Below the pieces are notes generated by a model. The model searched no databases. It was not told the origin of the DNA and worked only from the letters and a program-made list of their open reading frames with translations. Both the position numbers and the translations under genes were made by a program. From Aureibaculum luteum (GTDB taxonomy: Bacteria; Bacteroidota; Bacteroidia; Flavobacteriales; Flavobacteriaceae): a stretch of DNA of 64,000 bases. The stretch spans positions 682,001 through 746,000 of the forward strand of contig NZ_QRGD01000001.1 in assembly GCF_003449015.1 (NCBI RefSeq), written 5' to 3'. Below are positions 1 through 8,475 of this stretch, in pieces (the first letter of the stretch is position 1; each line of letters starts with the position of its first letter).

Positions 1-1415
1 AATTACAGATTCTGAAGGATATGGGTGTTGATGCAATCCGTAGTTCGCACAACATGCCATCTATAGAACAATTGGAATTATGTGATGAAATGGGACTTAT
101 GTTCTTAGCAGAAAGTTTCGATGAATGGGCAAAACCAAAAGTTGAAAATGGATACAACCGTTTTTTCGAAGCATATGCTGAAAAAGATGTAGTCAATTTA
201 ATTCACGCTACACGTAATCATCCTAGTATTATCATGTGGAGTGCAGGTAACGAAGTGCCAGATCAATGGGGTTCAGAAGGCGTAAAAAGAGCGAAATGGC
301 TACAAGACATATTTCATAGAGAAGATCCTACACGACCTGTTACGGTTGGGATGGACCAAGTGCAATCTGTTATGGAAAATGGATTTGGAGCTTTATTAGA
401 TATCCCAGGACTTAATTATAGATTACCATTATATGAAGAAGCCTATGAAAAATTTCCACAGGGTTTTATTTTAGGTTCCGAAACGGCTTCGACTGTAAGT
501 TCAAGGGGAATTTACAAATTTCCGGTTGTACAAGCTAAAATGAAACAGTATGACGATTTTCAAAGCTCGTCTTATGATTTAGAAGCTTGCAGTTGGTCCA
601 ATATTCCTGATTTAGATTTTGAATTACAAGACGATAAACCTTGGGTTATTGGTGAATTTGTTTGGACAGGATTTGATTATTTAGGAGAACCTACGCCTTA
701 TGACGACAAATGGCCTTCACGCAGTTCTTATTTTGGAATTTGTGATTTAGCGGGTATTCCGAAGGACAGATACTATCTTTATAGAAGCCGATGGAATACA
801 GAAGACGAAACCTTACATATTTTACCTCATTGGAATTGGAAAGGACGTGAAGGTGAAACTACACCCGTATTTGTTTACACCAATTACGACAGTGCTGAAC
901 TATTTGTTAATGGAAAAAGTATGGGCATTCAAAAAAAGAATAAGACTACACCTCAAAATCGGTACAGATTAATGTGGATGGATGTTACCTATGAACCTGG
1001 CACCTTAAAAGTTGTCGCTTTTGACAAAAATGGAAATTCCGTAGCAGAAAAAGAAGTCCATACCGCAGAAAAGCCTTATAAAATTGTTTTGGATACTGAT
1101 AGAAAAACATTAAAATCCAATGGTAAAGATTTGGCTTTTATTACCGTTTCCGTAGAAGACAAAAATGGTATTCCATGTCCTACTGCCACCAATCAATTAA
1201 ACTTTAAGGTGAAAGGTAAAGGTTTTTACAAAGCAGCTGCCAATGGTGATGCCACTTCATTAGAGCTATTTCACTTACCAACCATGAAATTATTTAGTGG
1301 TAAATTGGTTGTAATCGTCTCCTCTAAAGAAGAAGCCGGTGCAATTAAATTATCCGTTAGTGGTAAAGGTTTAAAAAGTGGAACAATTGAATTGAAATCC
1401 ATTGATTCACTTTAA
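1..1415 (+). CDS. Glycoside hydrolase family 2 (beta-galactosidase type), 3' part
   Basis: The reading frame is open from base 3 at the left edge, so the N-terminal sugar-binding and sandwich domains lie outside the window. The visible part starts inside the TIM barrel with the RSSHN motif. The GNE acid/base motif follows (Glu about 58 codons after RSSHN), then a GSE nucleophile motif (Glu about 76 residues later) and the GEFVWTGFDYLGEP barrel end. After the barrel come a DUF4982-like beta domain (ELFVNGKS, GTLKVVAFDKNG) and a C-terminal Ig-like GH2 domain (ITVSVEDKNG, FSGKLVVIV). Such enzymes release terminal beta-galactose or a related sugar from glycans, usually in the periplasm. Substrate and location cannot be told from this fragment. 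There is no T9SS sorting domain. Confidence 0.9.
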   Translation, partial: LQILKDMGVDAIRSSHNMPSIEQLELCDEMGLMFLAESFDEWAKPKVENGYNRFFEAYAEKDVVNLIHATRNHPSIIMWSAGNEVPDQWGSEGVKRAKWLQDIFHREDPTRPVTVGMDQVQSVMENGFGALLDIPGLNYRLPLYEEAYEKFPQGFILGSETASTVSSRGIYKFPVVQAKMKQYDDFQSSSYDLEACSWSNIPDLDFELQDDKPWVIGEFVWTGFDYLGEPTPYDDKWPSRSSYFGICDLAGIPKDRYYLYRSRWNTEDETLHILPHWNWKGREGETTPVFVYTNYDSAELFVNGKSMGIQKKNKTTPQNRYRLMWMDVTYEPGTLKVVAFDKNGNSVAEKEVHTAEKPYKIVLDTDRKTLKSNGKDLAFITVSVEDKNGIPCPTATNQLNFKVKGKGFYKAAANGDATSLELFHLPTMKLFSGKLVVIVSSKEEAGAIKLSVSGKGLKSGTIELKSIDSL

Positions 1416-1432
1416 GTAAAAACGTACTTAAA
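1411..1432. terminator. Possible bidirectional terminator hairpin
   Basis: A perfect 8-bp inverted repeat (TTTAAGTA / TACTTAAA) with a 6-nt loop lies between two convergent genes and overlaps both stop codons. It is AT-only apart from one pair and has no long T-run, so termination is only a suggestion from position. Confidence 0.25.
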
Positions 1433-2570
1433 CCTCCCCATAAACACGCTTAATAAATGCACCATTTAAAAAGGTTTTAGATTCTAACTCACTTTGGAGC
1501 GTAATGCCTTTTGTTTTATTTTCTAACAACCATTGAATAGATTGCACCAAAGGTGCAGCTGTGGTCGTTTGAATTGCTCTAAGCAAATGTTTACCTACCT
1601 TTTGAGGTTTTATATTTTTAGCAACTTCATGACGACGTAAAACACCGTTTGCGTCTTTACCTTCTACTGCGGCATAAATTATGATCTGATCATCTTCCAT
1701 ATTAGGGATTGTAGCTAACATAATTTCTTGCAAATCAGCAATTAAAGTATCCTTGTTTTTTAGCTCTTTCAATTGTGTATCTACCCAATGGTAATGCCCT
1801 GGATGACGTAAGGTTTTATAATCTAATTTACGTACTTTTCCACTTAGGGCATCTGGTAAATCAGCAGCTCCCCCAGAAGTCAAATCTTCCTCATAGGAAA
1901 TGCCATCAATAATGATCGTTGCTCGTTCTGATAAAGCAGGAATTGTAGCCTTTTTATAATCACGAATTACAACACAATCTTTTATGTATTCTGTAGCTAC
2001 ACCAATAGGACTCCAAGTAAAACCATAGAAATGTGGTGCCACCGCATTTTTAGTTAGAGCTCCTACTTTAAACTCTAATATATCAACTTTTTCAACATGA
2101 TACTGTTTGCAAAACTCTTGAAATATATAATTGGCCATCACATCAATATAGCCAGGAGCTAATCCTGTTTGCAAAACAAAACCTACATCTGCATTTTGAG
2201 CGAGATCCATAATCTGATTGGTTTCAGCTACATATTCTGTAAGGTTCGCATAATTAAGCTTATATGCTTTAGCAAAACCGGCCATTTTTGGAGCCAATTT
2301 ACCTGGCAAACAATCTAAAAGTGCATCTCCTTTACTAAAAACGCGAATCATCTCCTCTGTAACTTCATCTGAACTCAGATGAAAAGGAATTATTTCACAT
2401 TTTTTTGTCGTACCATTTTCTATCCACTTTGCAACTTTTTGAGCTTTAGCAAGTGTTCTATTTCCAATATAAATTGTGGGTGTTATTGTGCTCCACTCAG
2501 CTAATATAAGTCCGGCAGCCTGTGCTATACCACCCGCTCCAGCAATAACGATATTAAAATGTGTTTTCAT
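1428..2570 (-). CDS. Saccharopine dehydrogenase-like NAD(P)-binding oxidoreductase
   Basis: This 380-residue protein begins with a Rossmann nucleotide-binding segment (IVIAGAGGIAQAAG, residues 7-20), followed by the NRT motif expected after beta-strand 2. A DCLPG-type stretch near residue 86 and the LQTGLAPGYIDVMA segment near residue 133 are typical of the saccharopine/carboxynorspermidine dehydrogenase family. In that family the enzyme joins or splits an amino acid and a keto acid or aldehyde through a secondary amine. The exact substrate (lysine degradation, polyamine or other) is not decided by the sequence. It is convergent with the GH2 gene and stands alone as a transcription unit. No signal peptide, so cytosolic. 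Confidence 0.75.
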   Translation of the reverse strand: MKTHFNIVIAGAGGIAQAAGLILAEWSTITPTIYIGNRTLAKAQKVAKWIENGTTKKCEIIPFHLSSDEVTEEMIRVFSKGDALLDCLPGKLAPKMAGFAKAYKLNYANLTEYVAETNQIMDLAQNADVGFVLQTGLAPGYIDVMANYIFQEFCKQYHVEKVDILEFKVGALTKNAVAPHFYGFTWSPIGVATEYIKDCVVIRDYKKATIPALSERATIIIDGISYEEDLTSGGAADLPDALSGKVRKLDYKTLRHPGHYHWVDTQLKELKNKDTLIADLQEIMLATIPNMEDDQIIIYAAVEGKDANGVLRRHEVAKNIKPQKVGKHLLRAIQTTTAAPLVQSIQWLLENKTKGITLQSELESKTFLNGAFIKRVYGEV

Positions 2571-2750
2571 AATTCGAAGTAATTAAGAATTACATTAAAG
2601 ATAAGCATAATCTTTCAAGTTTACATTTTAGAACCCTCAAAATAGTAAACCTTTGAATCTTAAAATATTGACCTTAAAATTAATTGTATACTATACAATA
2701 AAATCTTTCGTTTGTGCGTTAATTATATATAATCGCTAAACATTTATTTA

Positions 2751-3398
2751 TTGCATAAAATTACTTCAATAATAAGTATTAAACTCGTTAATTTCACATT
2801 GCTGATACTTCTCATAACAGCAACTCAGATTGGTTATGCACAAGCTGAAAAGAAAATTGGAGACATTAACGCACTCAAAGAACCCAGTATTGAAGAATAT
2901 GAGCAACTTGTTTTTGAAGCTACCCAATATCTTCTCAGCAACCCAGTTAACGAGAAATCAGCCAAATTTGTAAATTCATCTAAAATTGTTTGTTTTTGGA
3001 TGAATCAAGATACCGGTTATGGCATACCTCTAGGTGGTAATTTTTACTATAAACTTAGAAATACCGACAACCAACAGTATTTTTATGCCGTAAGTATTGT
3101 TAATTATCTGTTAGACCAAAAAATAAACCACGACCGTATTTTATCATGTATTTCAATTGAAGGAGCGTCTTATAAACATCAAGAAGATGTGAAAGAAGTA
3201 CGACTTAAAGCTGCTGAAATATTTTTAGGCTTTGCTAGAAAACCTAAAAATAAAATTAAATTAACGGTTCGATCTAAAAAATACCTCAAGTTTTATAGAA
3301 AAGGAACACTTAACGAAAAGTTTCAAGAAGAGCTAGACGAATTACCTACTAAAAAAGACGGTGCCTCTCCATTTATTACCTCTGTGCGGCCCAACTAA
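2751..3398 (+). CDS. Hypothetical exported protein with TTG start
   Basis: Not recognised. The 215-residue frame starts at TTG; no in-frame ATG exists until well inside the protein, and the first 31 residues form a convincing signal peptide (basic start, hydrophobic FTLLILLITATQIGYA, cleavage before QAEKK). The non-ATG start is therefore likely real. The mature part is helical and charged, with a central aromatic-rich segment (GIPLGGNFYYKLRNTDNQQYF) and a lysine-rich C-terminus. It sits between the saccharopine-dehydrogenase-like gene and the ars operon, with about 150 bp before arsR, and probably belongs to neither. Confidence 0.6.
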   Translation: MHKITSIISIKLVNFTLLILLITATQIGYAQAEKKIGDINALKEPSIEEYEQLVFEATQYLLSNPVNEKSAKFVNSSKIVCFWMNQDTGYGIPLGGNFYYKLRNTDNQQYFYAVSIVNYLLDQKINHDRILSCISIEGASYKHQEDVKEVRLKAAEIFLGFARKPKNKIKLTVRSKKYLKFYRKGTLNEKFQEELDELPTKKDGASPFITSVRPN

Positions 3399-3510
3399 TT
3401 TTCCCTTCATGATACTATAAAAGAAAAACGGTCTTCACAGTTTCTAATTCTACTCCACATTTATTCAATGATTAAAATTTTTTCTAAACACTTGATTACT
3501 TATTAAAATA

Positions 3511-3530
3511 TTAATCGTAATATTGCAATG
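3511..3530 (+). promoter_or_regulatory. Candidate ArsR operator/promoter region
   Basis: The stretch around AATCGTAATATTGCAATG just 20 bp before arsR resembles AT-rich imperfect dyads found in ars promoters, with the AATATT centre also repeated 15 bp upstream. The dyad is weak, and the call rests mainly on its position before an autoregulated arsR-type gene. Confidence 0.3.
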
Positions 3531-3549
3531 AACAAATTAAACAACTAAA

Positions 3550-3879
3550 ATGGGAGTATCTAAAACCGAAATGTTTACGGATTCACAAAACGAAATTGCC
3601 TTATTCGCCAAAGCTTTTGGCCATCCGGCAAGAGTCGCTATTTTACAATACCTTTTTAAATTAAACGCATGTGTTTGTGGTGATTTGGTAAGTGAAATCG
3701 GATTGGCCCAACCTACTATATCTCAACATTTAAAAGAGTTAAAACATTTAGGTTTGATAAAAGGTAACGTAGAAGGAACTAGTGTTTGTTACTGTATTGA
3801 TACAGATAACTGGACTAAAATGAAAAAACTGATATCTGGGTTTTTAGATCAAGATATTTCAAAAGAAAACTGTTGTTAA
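3550..3879 (+). CDS. arsR: ArsR-family metalloregulatory repressor
   Basis: A 109-residue winged-helix protein of usual ArsR size. The family signatures are the GHPARVAIL segment (residues 24-32), the CVCGDLV metal-site motif (Cys41, Cys43) and the recognition helix QPTISQHLKELKHLGLI (residues 54-69). A second Cys pair (Cys80, Cys82) lies in the wing, and the protein ends in ENCC. In this family, binding of trivalent arsenic by the cysteines releases the repressor from its own promoter. It is the first gene of a six-gene same-strand operon whose other members methylate, reduce and export arsenic, so self-regulation of the operon is the natural inference. arsM follows after 27 bp. Confidence 0.9.
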   Translation: MGVSKTEMFTDSQNEIALFAKAFGHPARVAILQYLFKLNACVCGDLVSEIGLAQPTISQHLKELKHLGLIKGNVEGTSVCYCIDTDNWTKMKKLISGFLDQDISKENCC

Positions 3880-3906
3880 CTTTAGATTATTATAAAATTT
3901 AAAAAA

Positions 3907-4791
3907 ATGAAAAACGAACAAGAATTAAAAGATATTGTTAAAGAACGTTATTCAAAAATAGCCGAACAAGGCAAAGTTGAAAACGCTTCATCATGTTGTG
4001 GTGCAACAACACCATCAAACAAAGTATACAATATTATGATGGATGACTATTCTGAAACCGAAGGCTATAATGAAGAGGCCGATTTAGGTTTAGGGTGTGG
4101 GTTACCAACACAATTCGCAAAAATTAATGCCGGTGATACCGTAATCGATTTAGGTTCTGGTGCAGGTAATGATTGTTTTGTAGCTCGTCATGAAACAGGT
4201 GCTGAAGGAAAAGTAATTGGTATTGATTTTACACCAATTATGATTGATAAAGCGAGAATAAATGCAGAAAAACTAGGATACAACAATGTTGAATTTAGAA
4301 CAGGTGATATTGACGATATGCCCGTAAGTGATCATATAGCAGATGTTGTTGTCAGTAATTGCGTATTAAATCTTGTACCTAATAAAGAAAAAGTGATTGC
4401 AGAAATGTACAGGGTTTTAAAACCAAATGGTCATTTTAGTGTTTCTGATATTGTTTTAGTAGGTAATCTACCAGTCGCCTTAAAAGAAGATGCCGAAATG
4501 TATGCAGGATGTGTTGCTGGTGCCATTCAAAAATCAGACTATCTGCAATTAATAGAAGCACAAGGATTTCAAAATGTACAAGTCCAAAAAGAAAAACCTA
4601 TCGTTATTCCAAATGATATCTTAAGTAAATATCTTTCTGAAGAAGAGGTAAAAACTTTTAACCAAAAAGCAGTAGGCATTTTTAGCATTACCGTTTACGG
4701 AGAAAAGCCTGGATCAAGAGAAGAAAAACCCAAGTTAAAGTTCTCTGAAATTCAAGGTGAATCTTGTACCCCAAACAGCGGTTGCTGTTAA
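3907..4791 (+). CDS. arsM: Arsenite S-adenosylmethionine methyltransferase
   Basis: ArsM transfers methyl groups from SAM to trivalent arsenic, giving methylated and volatile forms. The 294-residue protein has the SAM-binding motif VIDLGSGAGND (residues 79-89) and the three conserved arsenic-ligand cysteines at about Cys64 (GLGCGLP), Cys152 (SNCVLNL) and Cys202 (AGCVAGA). Extra cysteines are present in the N-terminal SSCCGAT segment (Cys30, Cys31). The C-terminus ends with SCTPNSGCC, echoed in the next gene product. Second gene of the ars operon. Confidence 0.95.
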   Translation: MKNEQELKDIVKERYSKIAEQGKVENASSCCGATTPSNKVYNIMMDDYSETEGYNEEADLGLGCGLPTQFAKINAGDTVIDLGSGAGNDCFVARHETGAEGKVIGIDFTPIMIDKARINAEKLGYNNVEFRTGDIDDMPVSDHIADVVVSNCVLNLVPNKEKVIAEMYRVLKPNGHFSVSDIVLVGNLPVALKEDAEMYAGCVAGAIQKSDYLQLIEAQGFQNVQVQKEKPIVIPNDILSKYLSEEEVKTFNQKAVGIFSITVYGEKPGSREEKPKLKFSEIQGESCTPNSGCC

Positions 4792-4833
4792 TTATAAAAT
4801 TTGATTTATAAAACATAAACTCACACTAAAAAT

Positions 4834-5301
4834 ATGAAACTCTCAGAAATTAAACACAAATTAAATCAATTGGATAACATTGCGTTTCAATTGCCAAACG
4901 GCGAATTGGTACCAACTAATTTTCATGTTACAGAAGTTGGCAAAATCACAAAGAATTTTATCGATTGTGGGGGCACAGTAAGAAAAGAAGAAGTAGCCAA
5001 CTTTCAACTTTGGGATGCCAACGACTATGATCATCGTTTACATCCAGAAAAATTAGTAAAAATTATTGAGCTTTCTGAAAAGGTTTTAGAAATTGGAGAT
5101 TTAGATATCGAAGTAGAATATCAAGGACAAACCATTCAAAAATTTGGACTTGATTTTGACGGAAAAAATTTCTTACTCACTACAAAACAAACAGATTGTT
5201 TAGCAAAGGATAAATGTGATATCCCTGAAGGGAAAGTCAACGTAAAATTATCAGATCTAAATAGCGAAACTTCTTGTACTCCTGGAGGAAATTGTTGTTA
5301 A
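4834..5301 (+). CDS. DUF6428 family protein of the ars operon
   Basis: This 155-residue protein has the layout of the DUF6428 family, which is repeatedly found in Bacteroidota arsenic operons and has no proven function. It begins MKLSEIKHKLNQLD and contains a conserved HVTEVGKITKNFIDCGG segment (residues 31-47) with His31 and Cys45. It continues with FQLWDANDYDHRLHPEKL and ends SCTPGGNCC. The terminal Cys-rich tail closely resembles that of ArsM just upstream, which suggests trivalent arsenic binding or hand-over, but this is inference. It lies 42 bp after arsM and 7 bp before the acetyltransferase gene, so it is certainly co-transcribed. Confidence 0.8.
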   Translation: MKLSEIKHKLNQLDNIAFQLPNGELVPTNFHVTEVGKITKNFIDCGGTVRKEEVANFQLWDANDYDHRLHPEKLVKIIELSEKVLEIGDLDIEVEYQGQTIQKFGLDFDGKNFLLTTKQTDCLAKDKCDIPEGKVNVKLSDLNSETSCTPGGNCC

Positions 5302-5308
5302 TACGATT

Positions 5309-5797
5309 ATGAATTTAGAACACATTACCGAAGAAAATTTTAATCTCGTTTTAAAAATTTACAAAGCAGGCATAGCAACAGGAAAAGCAACTTTTGAAAC
5401 ACAAATGCCCAGCTTCGAAAAATGGGACAATGCACACCATACTTTTGGTCGTATTACTTTTTTTAACAACCATAGTATGTTAGGTTGGGGTGCTTTATCA
5501 AAAGTTTCAAATCGCTGTGTTTATAAAGGTGTAGCAGAAAATAGCTTGTATGTTTCTCCATCATATCAAGGAATGGGAGTGGGCACAAAAATTTTAAAAA
5601 AACTTATAGAAATTAGTGAAACCAATATAATTTGGACATTACAATGTGGTATTATGCCTGAAAATAGTGCAAGCATCCATTTACACAAAAAGTGTGGTTT
5701 TAGAGAAATTGGTTATCGCGAAAAAATCGGCCAACTTAATGGGGTTTGGAAAGACAACATTATTATGGAAAGAAGAAGTAATAAAATAGGGATCTAA
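5309..5797 (+). CDS. GNAT acetyltransferase, ArsN1-like
   Basis: A 162-residue N-acetyltransferase of the phosphinothricin/ArsN type. The N-terminus IYKAGIATGKATFET (residues 17-31) fits the family signature in which a GIATG-like segment lines the substrate site. The acetyl-CoA loop is SPSYQGMGVGTKIL (residues 83-96), and NSASIHLHKKCGFREIGY is the usual C-terminal motif. ArsN1-type enzymes N-acetylate organoarsenicals such as arsinothricin, and genes of this kind sit in ars operons. Here it is only 7 bp after the DUF6428 gene and 12 bp before the reductase gene. The substrate is inferred from context; a general toxin acetyltransferase is also possible. Confidence 0.8.
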   Translation: MNLEHITEENFNLVLKIYKAGIATGKATFETQMPSFEKWDNAHHTFGRITFFNNHSMLGWGALSKVSNRCVYKGVAENSLYVSPSYQGMGVGTKILKKLIEISETNIIWTLQCGIMPENSASIHLHKKCGFREIGYREKIGQLNGVWKDNIIMERRSNKIGI

Positions 5798-5809
5798 AAA
5801 CCCAAACTT

Positions 5810-6421
5810 ATGAATAAATTAGTATCAGAAATTATAGAAAATTTACACCCATCAAGTATCAATGGGCAGCGTAAAAATGTATTACAAACACTCATCGACT
5901 TTATTCAAAGTAAAGTGGATAACAATGAAGAAATAAGGTTAAATTTTATTTGTACACACAACTCACGTAGAAGTCATATATCGCAAGTTTGGGCACAAAC
6001 AATGGCCTATCATTTTGGTATTAACAATGTATTTTGTTATTCTGGCGGAACCGAAGCTACAGCATTGTTTCCTATGGTAGCAAAAACTTTACAAAACTCA
6101 GGTTTTGAAGTGGGTAAAATTTCTGAAAACGACAATCCTGTTTACAGTATTAAGTATGCAAAAAATGAGCATCCTGTAATTGGATTTTCAAAAAAATTCG
6201 ATAATGCTTTTAATCCTAAATCTGACTTTGCAGCGATTATGACCTGCTCGCAAGCAGATGCCGGTTGTCCGTTTATTGCAGGTGCAGAAAAACGAATTCC
6301 CATCACTTTTGACGATCCAAAAGCATTTGACAATACACCTCAGCAAGCCGAAAAGTATAACGAACGTAGTTTGCAAATAGCCACTGAATTACACTATGTA
6401 TTTTCACAAATAAACTCCTAA
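5810..6421 (+). CDS. arsC: Arsenate reductase-like low-molecular-weight protein tyrosine phosphatase
   Basis: The protein carries the phosphatase loop C-THNSR-R-S (Cys48 to Arg54) of the LMW-PTP/thioredoxin-coupled arsenate reductase fold. The downstream segment [27 protein letters not shown] holds the redox Cys pair and the aspartate loop. At 203 residues it is longer than the usual 130-150 because of a helical N-terminal extension of about 40 residues, common in Bacteroidota forms. Such enzymes reduce arsenate to arsenite, which the ACR3 pump encoded 1 bp downstream then exports. No DNA-level frameshift is seen. Cytosolic. Confidence 0.85.
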   Translation: MNKLVSEIIENLHPSSINGQRKNVLQTLIDFIQSKVDNNEEIRLNFICTHNSRRSHISQVWAQTMAYHFGINNVFCYSGGTEATALFPMVAKTLQNSGFEVGKISENDNPVYSIKYAKNEHPVIGFSKKFDNAFNPKSDFAAIMTCSQADAGCPFIAGAEKRIPITFDDPKAFDNTPQQAEKYNERSLQIATELHYVFSQINS

Positions 6422-6422
6422 A

Positions 6423-7472
6423 ATGGCAGCTCCTAAAAAATTAAGTTTTCTGGATCAATACCTTACACTTTGGATTTTCACAGCTATGTTAATCGGCGTT
6501 GGTATTGGTTATTTTGTGCCTTCATTTTCTGGTATTATCAATTCATTTAATAGTGGCTCCACAAACATTCCCATTGCTATCGGATTAATCGTAATGATGT
6601 ATCCTCCTTTGGCTAAAGTTAATTATGCTCTCTTACCAAAGGTATTCAGAAATACAAAGATTTTATCCATTTCGTTGGTTCTAAACTGGATTATTGGTCC
6701 GGTATTAATGTTCTTTTTAGCCATCACATTTTTGCATGACTATCCTGAATATATGGTGGGGTTAATATTAATAGGATTGGCTCGTTGTATTGCCATGGTT
6801 TTGGTTTGGAATGATCTTGCTGAAGGTAGTGCTGAATATGGTGCTGGTTTAGTAGCTTTAAATAGTGTTTTTCAAGTTTTTGCATACAGTTTTTACGCTT
6901 GGCTTTTTATAACCGTATTACCTCCTTATTTCGGGTTTGAAGGTGCTATTGTAGATATCTCAGTAGCAACCATTGCTGAAAGCGTGGCCATTTATTTAGG
7001 TATTCCATTTTTGTTAGGTATTTTAAGCAGACTACTATTAGTAAAACTAAAAGGCGAAGATTGGTATACCAACAAATTTATACCGGCCATTTCACCCTTA
7101 ACGTTGATTGCTCTTTTATTTACAATTGTAATCATGTTTTCATTAAAAGGAGAAATGATTGTTGAAATTCCAATGGACGTTTTAATTATTGCTGTTCCGC
7201 TATTAATCTATTTTACAGTCATGTTTATTATTGGTTTTTTCTTTACAAAAGCAATGGGTGCAGACTATGACAAAACCGCAGCAGTAGCTTTTACTGCGGC
7301 AGGTAATAATTTTGAATTGGCTATTGCTGTTGCCATCGCTGTTTTTGGACTTAATTCTGGACAAGCCTTTGCAGGCGTTATTGGTCCTTTGGTTGAAGTA
7401 CCTGCATTAATAATTTTGGTACGCGTATCGTTTTGGTTACGTAAAAAATATTTTAAAAAACCAATAGCATAA
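6423..7472 (+). CDS. acr3: ACR3-family arsenite efflux transporter
   Basis: A 349-residue inner-membrane protein with about ten hydrophobic helices. The family signatures are [16 protein letters not shown] (residues 118-133, with the essential Cys at 122), the [12 protein letters not shown] helix and [16 protein letters not shown] (residues 290-305, with conserved Glu298). ACR3 expels arsenite, probably in exchange for protons. The start codon lies one base after the arsC stop, so the two are translationally coupled. It is the last gene of the operon and is followed by a strong terminator. Confidence 0.95.
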   Translation: MAAPKKLSFLDQYLTLWIFTAMLIGVGIGYFVPSFSGIINSFNSGSTNIPIAIGLIVMMYPPLAKVNYALLPKVFRNTKILSISLVLNWIIGPVLMFFLAITFLHDYPEYMVGLILIGLARCIAMVLVWNDLAEGSAEYGAGLVALNSVFQVFAYSFYAWLFITVLPPYFGFEGAIVDISVATIAESVAIYLGIPFLLGILSRLLLVKLKGEDWYTNKFIPAISPLTLIALLFTIVIMFSLKGEMIVEIPMDVLIIAVPLLIYFTVMFIIGFFFTKAMGADYDKTAAVAFTAAGNNFELAIAVAIAVFGLNSGQAFAGVIGPLVEVPALIILVRVSFWLRKKYFKKPIA

Positions 7473-7513
7473 GCACAGTTAAAAAATAGCTACTTCATTA
7501 TTTTAACTTTTAT

Positions 7514-7543
7514 AAAAGAGGCTTCCGTTGTGAAGTCTTTTTT
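7514..7543 (+). terminator. Rho-independent terminator of the ars operon
   Basis: AAAAGAGGCTTC and GAAGTCTTTTTT form a 12-bp stem (two G-U pairs) around a 6-nt loop, ending in six Ts, about 40 bp after the ACR3 stop codon. Confidence 0.8.
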
Positions 7544-7651
7544 AGTTTATATCTTCTAAATCAAACGGAATGCAATTCGAAAACGAGTCCAAAAGATTAT
7601 AATTAATTTTTATTTACTAAATTTATGGTTTTAACAACTAATTTATAAGCA

Positions 7652-7660
7652 GTTAGCACC
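7652..7660 (+). other. Candidate left edge of the cassette region (R'-like box)
   Basis: GTTAGCACC lies 29 bp before the first accessory gene. A partial reverse-complement match (GGTTTGCTAAA, 9967-9977) lies just after the esterase gene, so the lipocalin-like and esterase genes may form the first cassette. The match is only about 6-8 bases and could be chance. Confidence 0.3.
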
Positions 7661-7688
7661 CTAAAATTATAACGCTAAAAATAATAGT

Positions 7689-8459
7689 ATGACCTCTCCA
7701 ACGACAAACAGAAACAGAAACAGAAACAGAAATTTTAAAAGTAAGCGTATTCAAACTGGCATGGCATTGCTCATTTTTGCTTTTTTATCCTTTACAAGTA
7801 CCGCCCAAAATATTATTGGAGCTTGGGAAAGTATTTCCACTGCAGAAGGCGAAGAAGACATTAAGGTTGTCGTTATTTTTTCTGATGGCTATCAAGTTTT
7901 GAGTGCTTACAACTCAAAAACTGGGAAGTTTATAGGTACGAACGGTGGTACTTGGAAATTAGAAGGTGATACTATGACCGAGAAAATAGAATTTGACTCT
8001 GGTAATACGGACCGTGTAGGTACTGAAACCAATTTTAAAGTAACGATAACTGATTCTATTGTTGAGATAGGAGGCAGTGAAATGAAATTAAAAAGAATAG
8101 ACAACGGAAAGCCTGGTAAATTGCAAGGTGCATGGCTTATGTCTGGACGTGTTAAGGATGGAGAAACGCAGTCAAGAGATACAAATAAACCTCGAAAAAC
8201 GATGAAAATTCTATCTGGCACACGTTTTCAATGGATCGCCTATAACACCGAAACCAAAGAATTTATGGGTACGGGTGGCGGAACCTATACCACCGAAAAT
8301 GGAAAATACACGGAAAACATAGAGTTCTTTTCAAAAGATGATACCCGAGTTGGCAATAGCTTACAGTTCGATTTTAGCCTAAAAGAGGGTAATTGGAACC
8401 ACTCTGGCTTGTCTAGTAAAGGAGCTCCTATTCACGAAATTTGGAGTGTAAGAGAATAA
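7689..8459 (+). CDS. Exported protein with two lipocalin-like repeats
   Basis: Family not named with certainty. After a signal peptide (MALLIFAFLSFTSTAQ, residues 25-40) the protein contains two similar beta-rich units. Unit one (residues about 41-135) has IIGAWESISTAEG, then SDGYQVLSAYNSKTGKFIG and GGTWKLEGDTMTEKIEFDSGN. Unit two (about 145-255) has LQGAWLMSGRVKDG, then GTRFQWIAYNTETKEFMG and GGTYTTENGKYTENIEFFSKD. GAW starts and strand-rich periodicity are typical of lipocalin-like/DUF4488-type domains in Bacteroidota. The first 24 residues include an odd NRNRNRN run from a hexanucleotide repeat; translation might instead start at Met25. The esterase gene follows after 16 bp, so the two are probably one operon. 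Confidence 0.65.
   Translation: MTSPTTNRNRNRNRNFKSKRIQTGMALLIFAFLSFTSTAQNIIGAWESISTAEGEEDIKVVVIFSDGYQVLSAYNSKTGKFIGTNGGTWKLEGDTMTEKIEFDSGNTDRVGTETNFKVTITDSIVEIGGSEMKLKRIDNGKPGKLQGAWLMSGRVKDGETQSRDTNKPRKTMKILSGTRFQWIAYNTETKEFMGTGGGTYTTENGKYTENIEFFSKDDTRVGNSLQFDFSLKEGNWNHSGLSSKGAPIHEIWSVRE
7706..7729 (+). repeat. Hexanucleotide tandem repeat (AAACAG x4)
   Basis: Four perfect copies of AAACAG encode alternating Asn-Arg in the N-terminus of the upstream-annotated exported protein. Unit length is a multiple of three, so copy-number change would not shift the frame. Confidence 0.85.
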
Positions 8460-8475
8460 ACAAAAGATAAAAACC

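Noticed and set aside
3395-3425. AATTTTCCCTTCATGATACTATAAAAG before the ars operon as another site-repeat copy
   Set aside because: It resembles the core over about 15 bases only and lacks AGAAGC, the T-run and the boxes; chance in AT-rich DNA is likely.
7907-8221. Minus-strand ORF of 104 codons
   Set aside because: It is wholly inside the lipocalin-like gene in the opposite frame; composition (Ser/Pro/Ile-rich) is that of a shadow.
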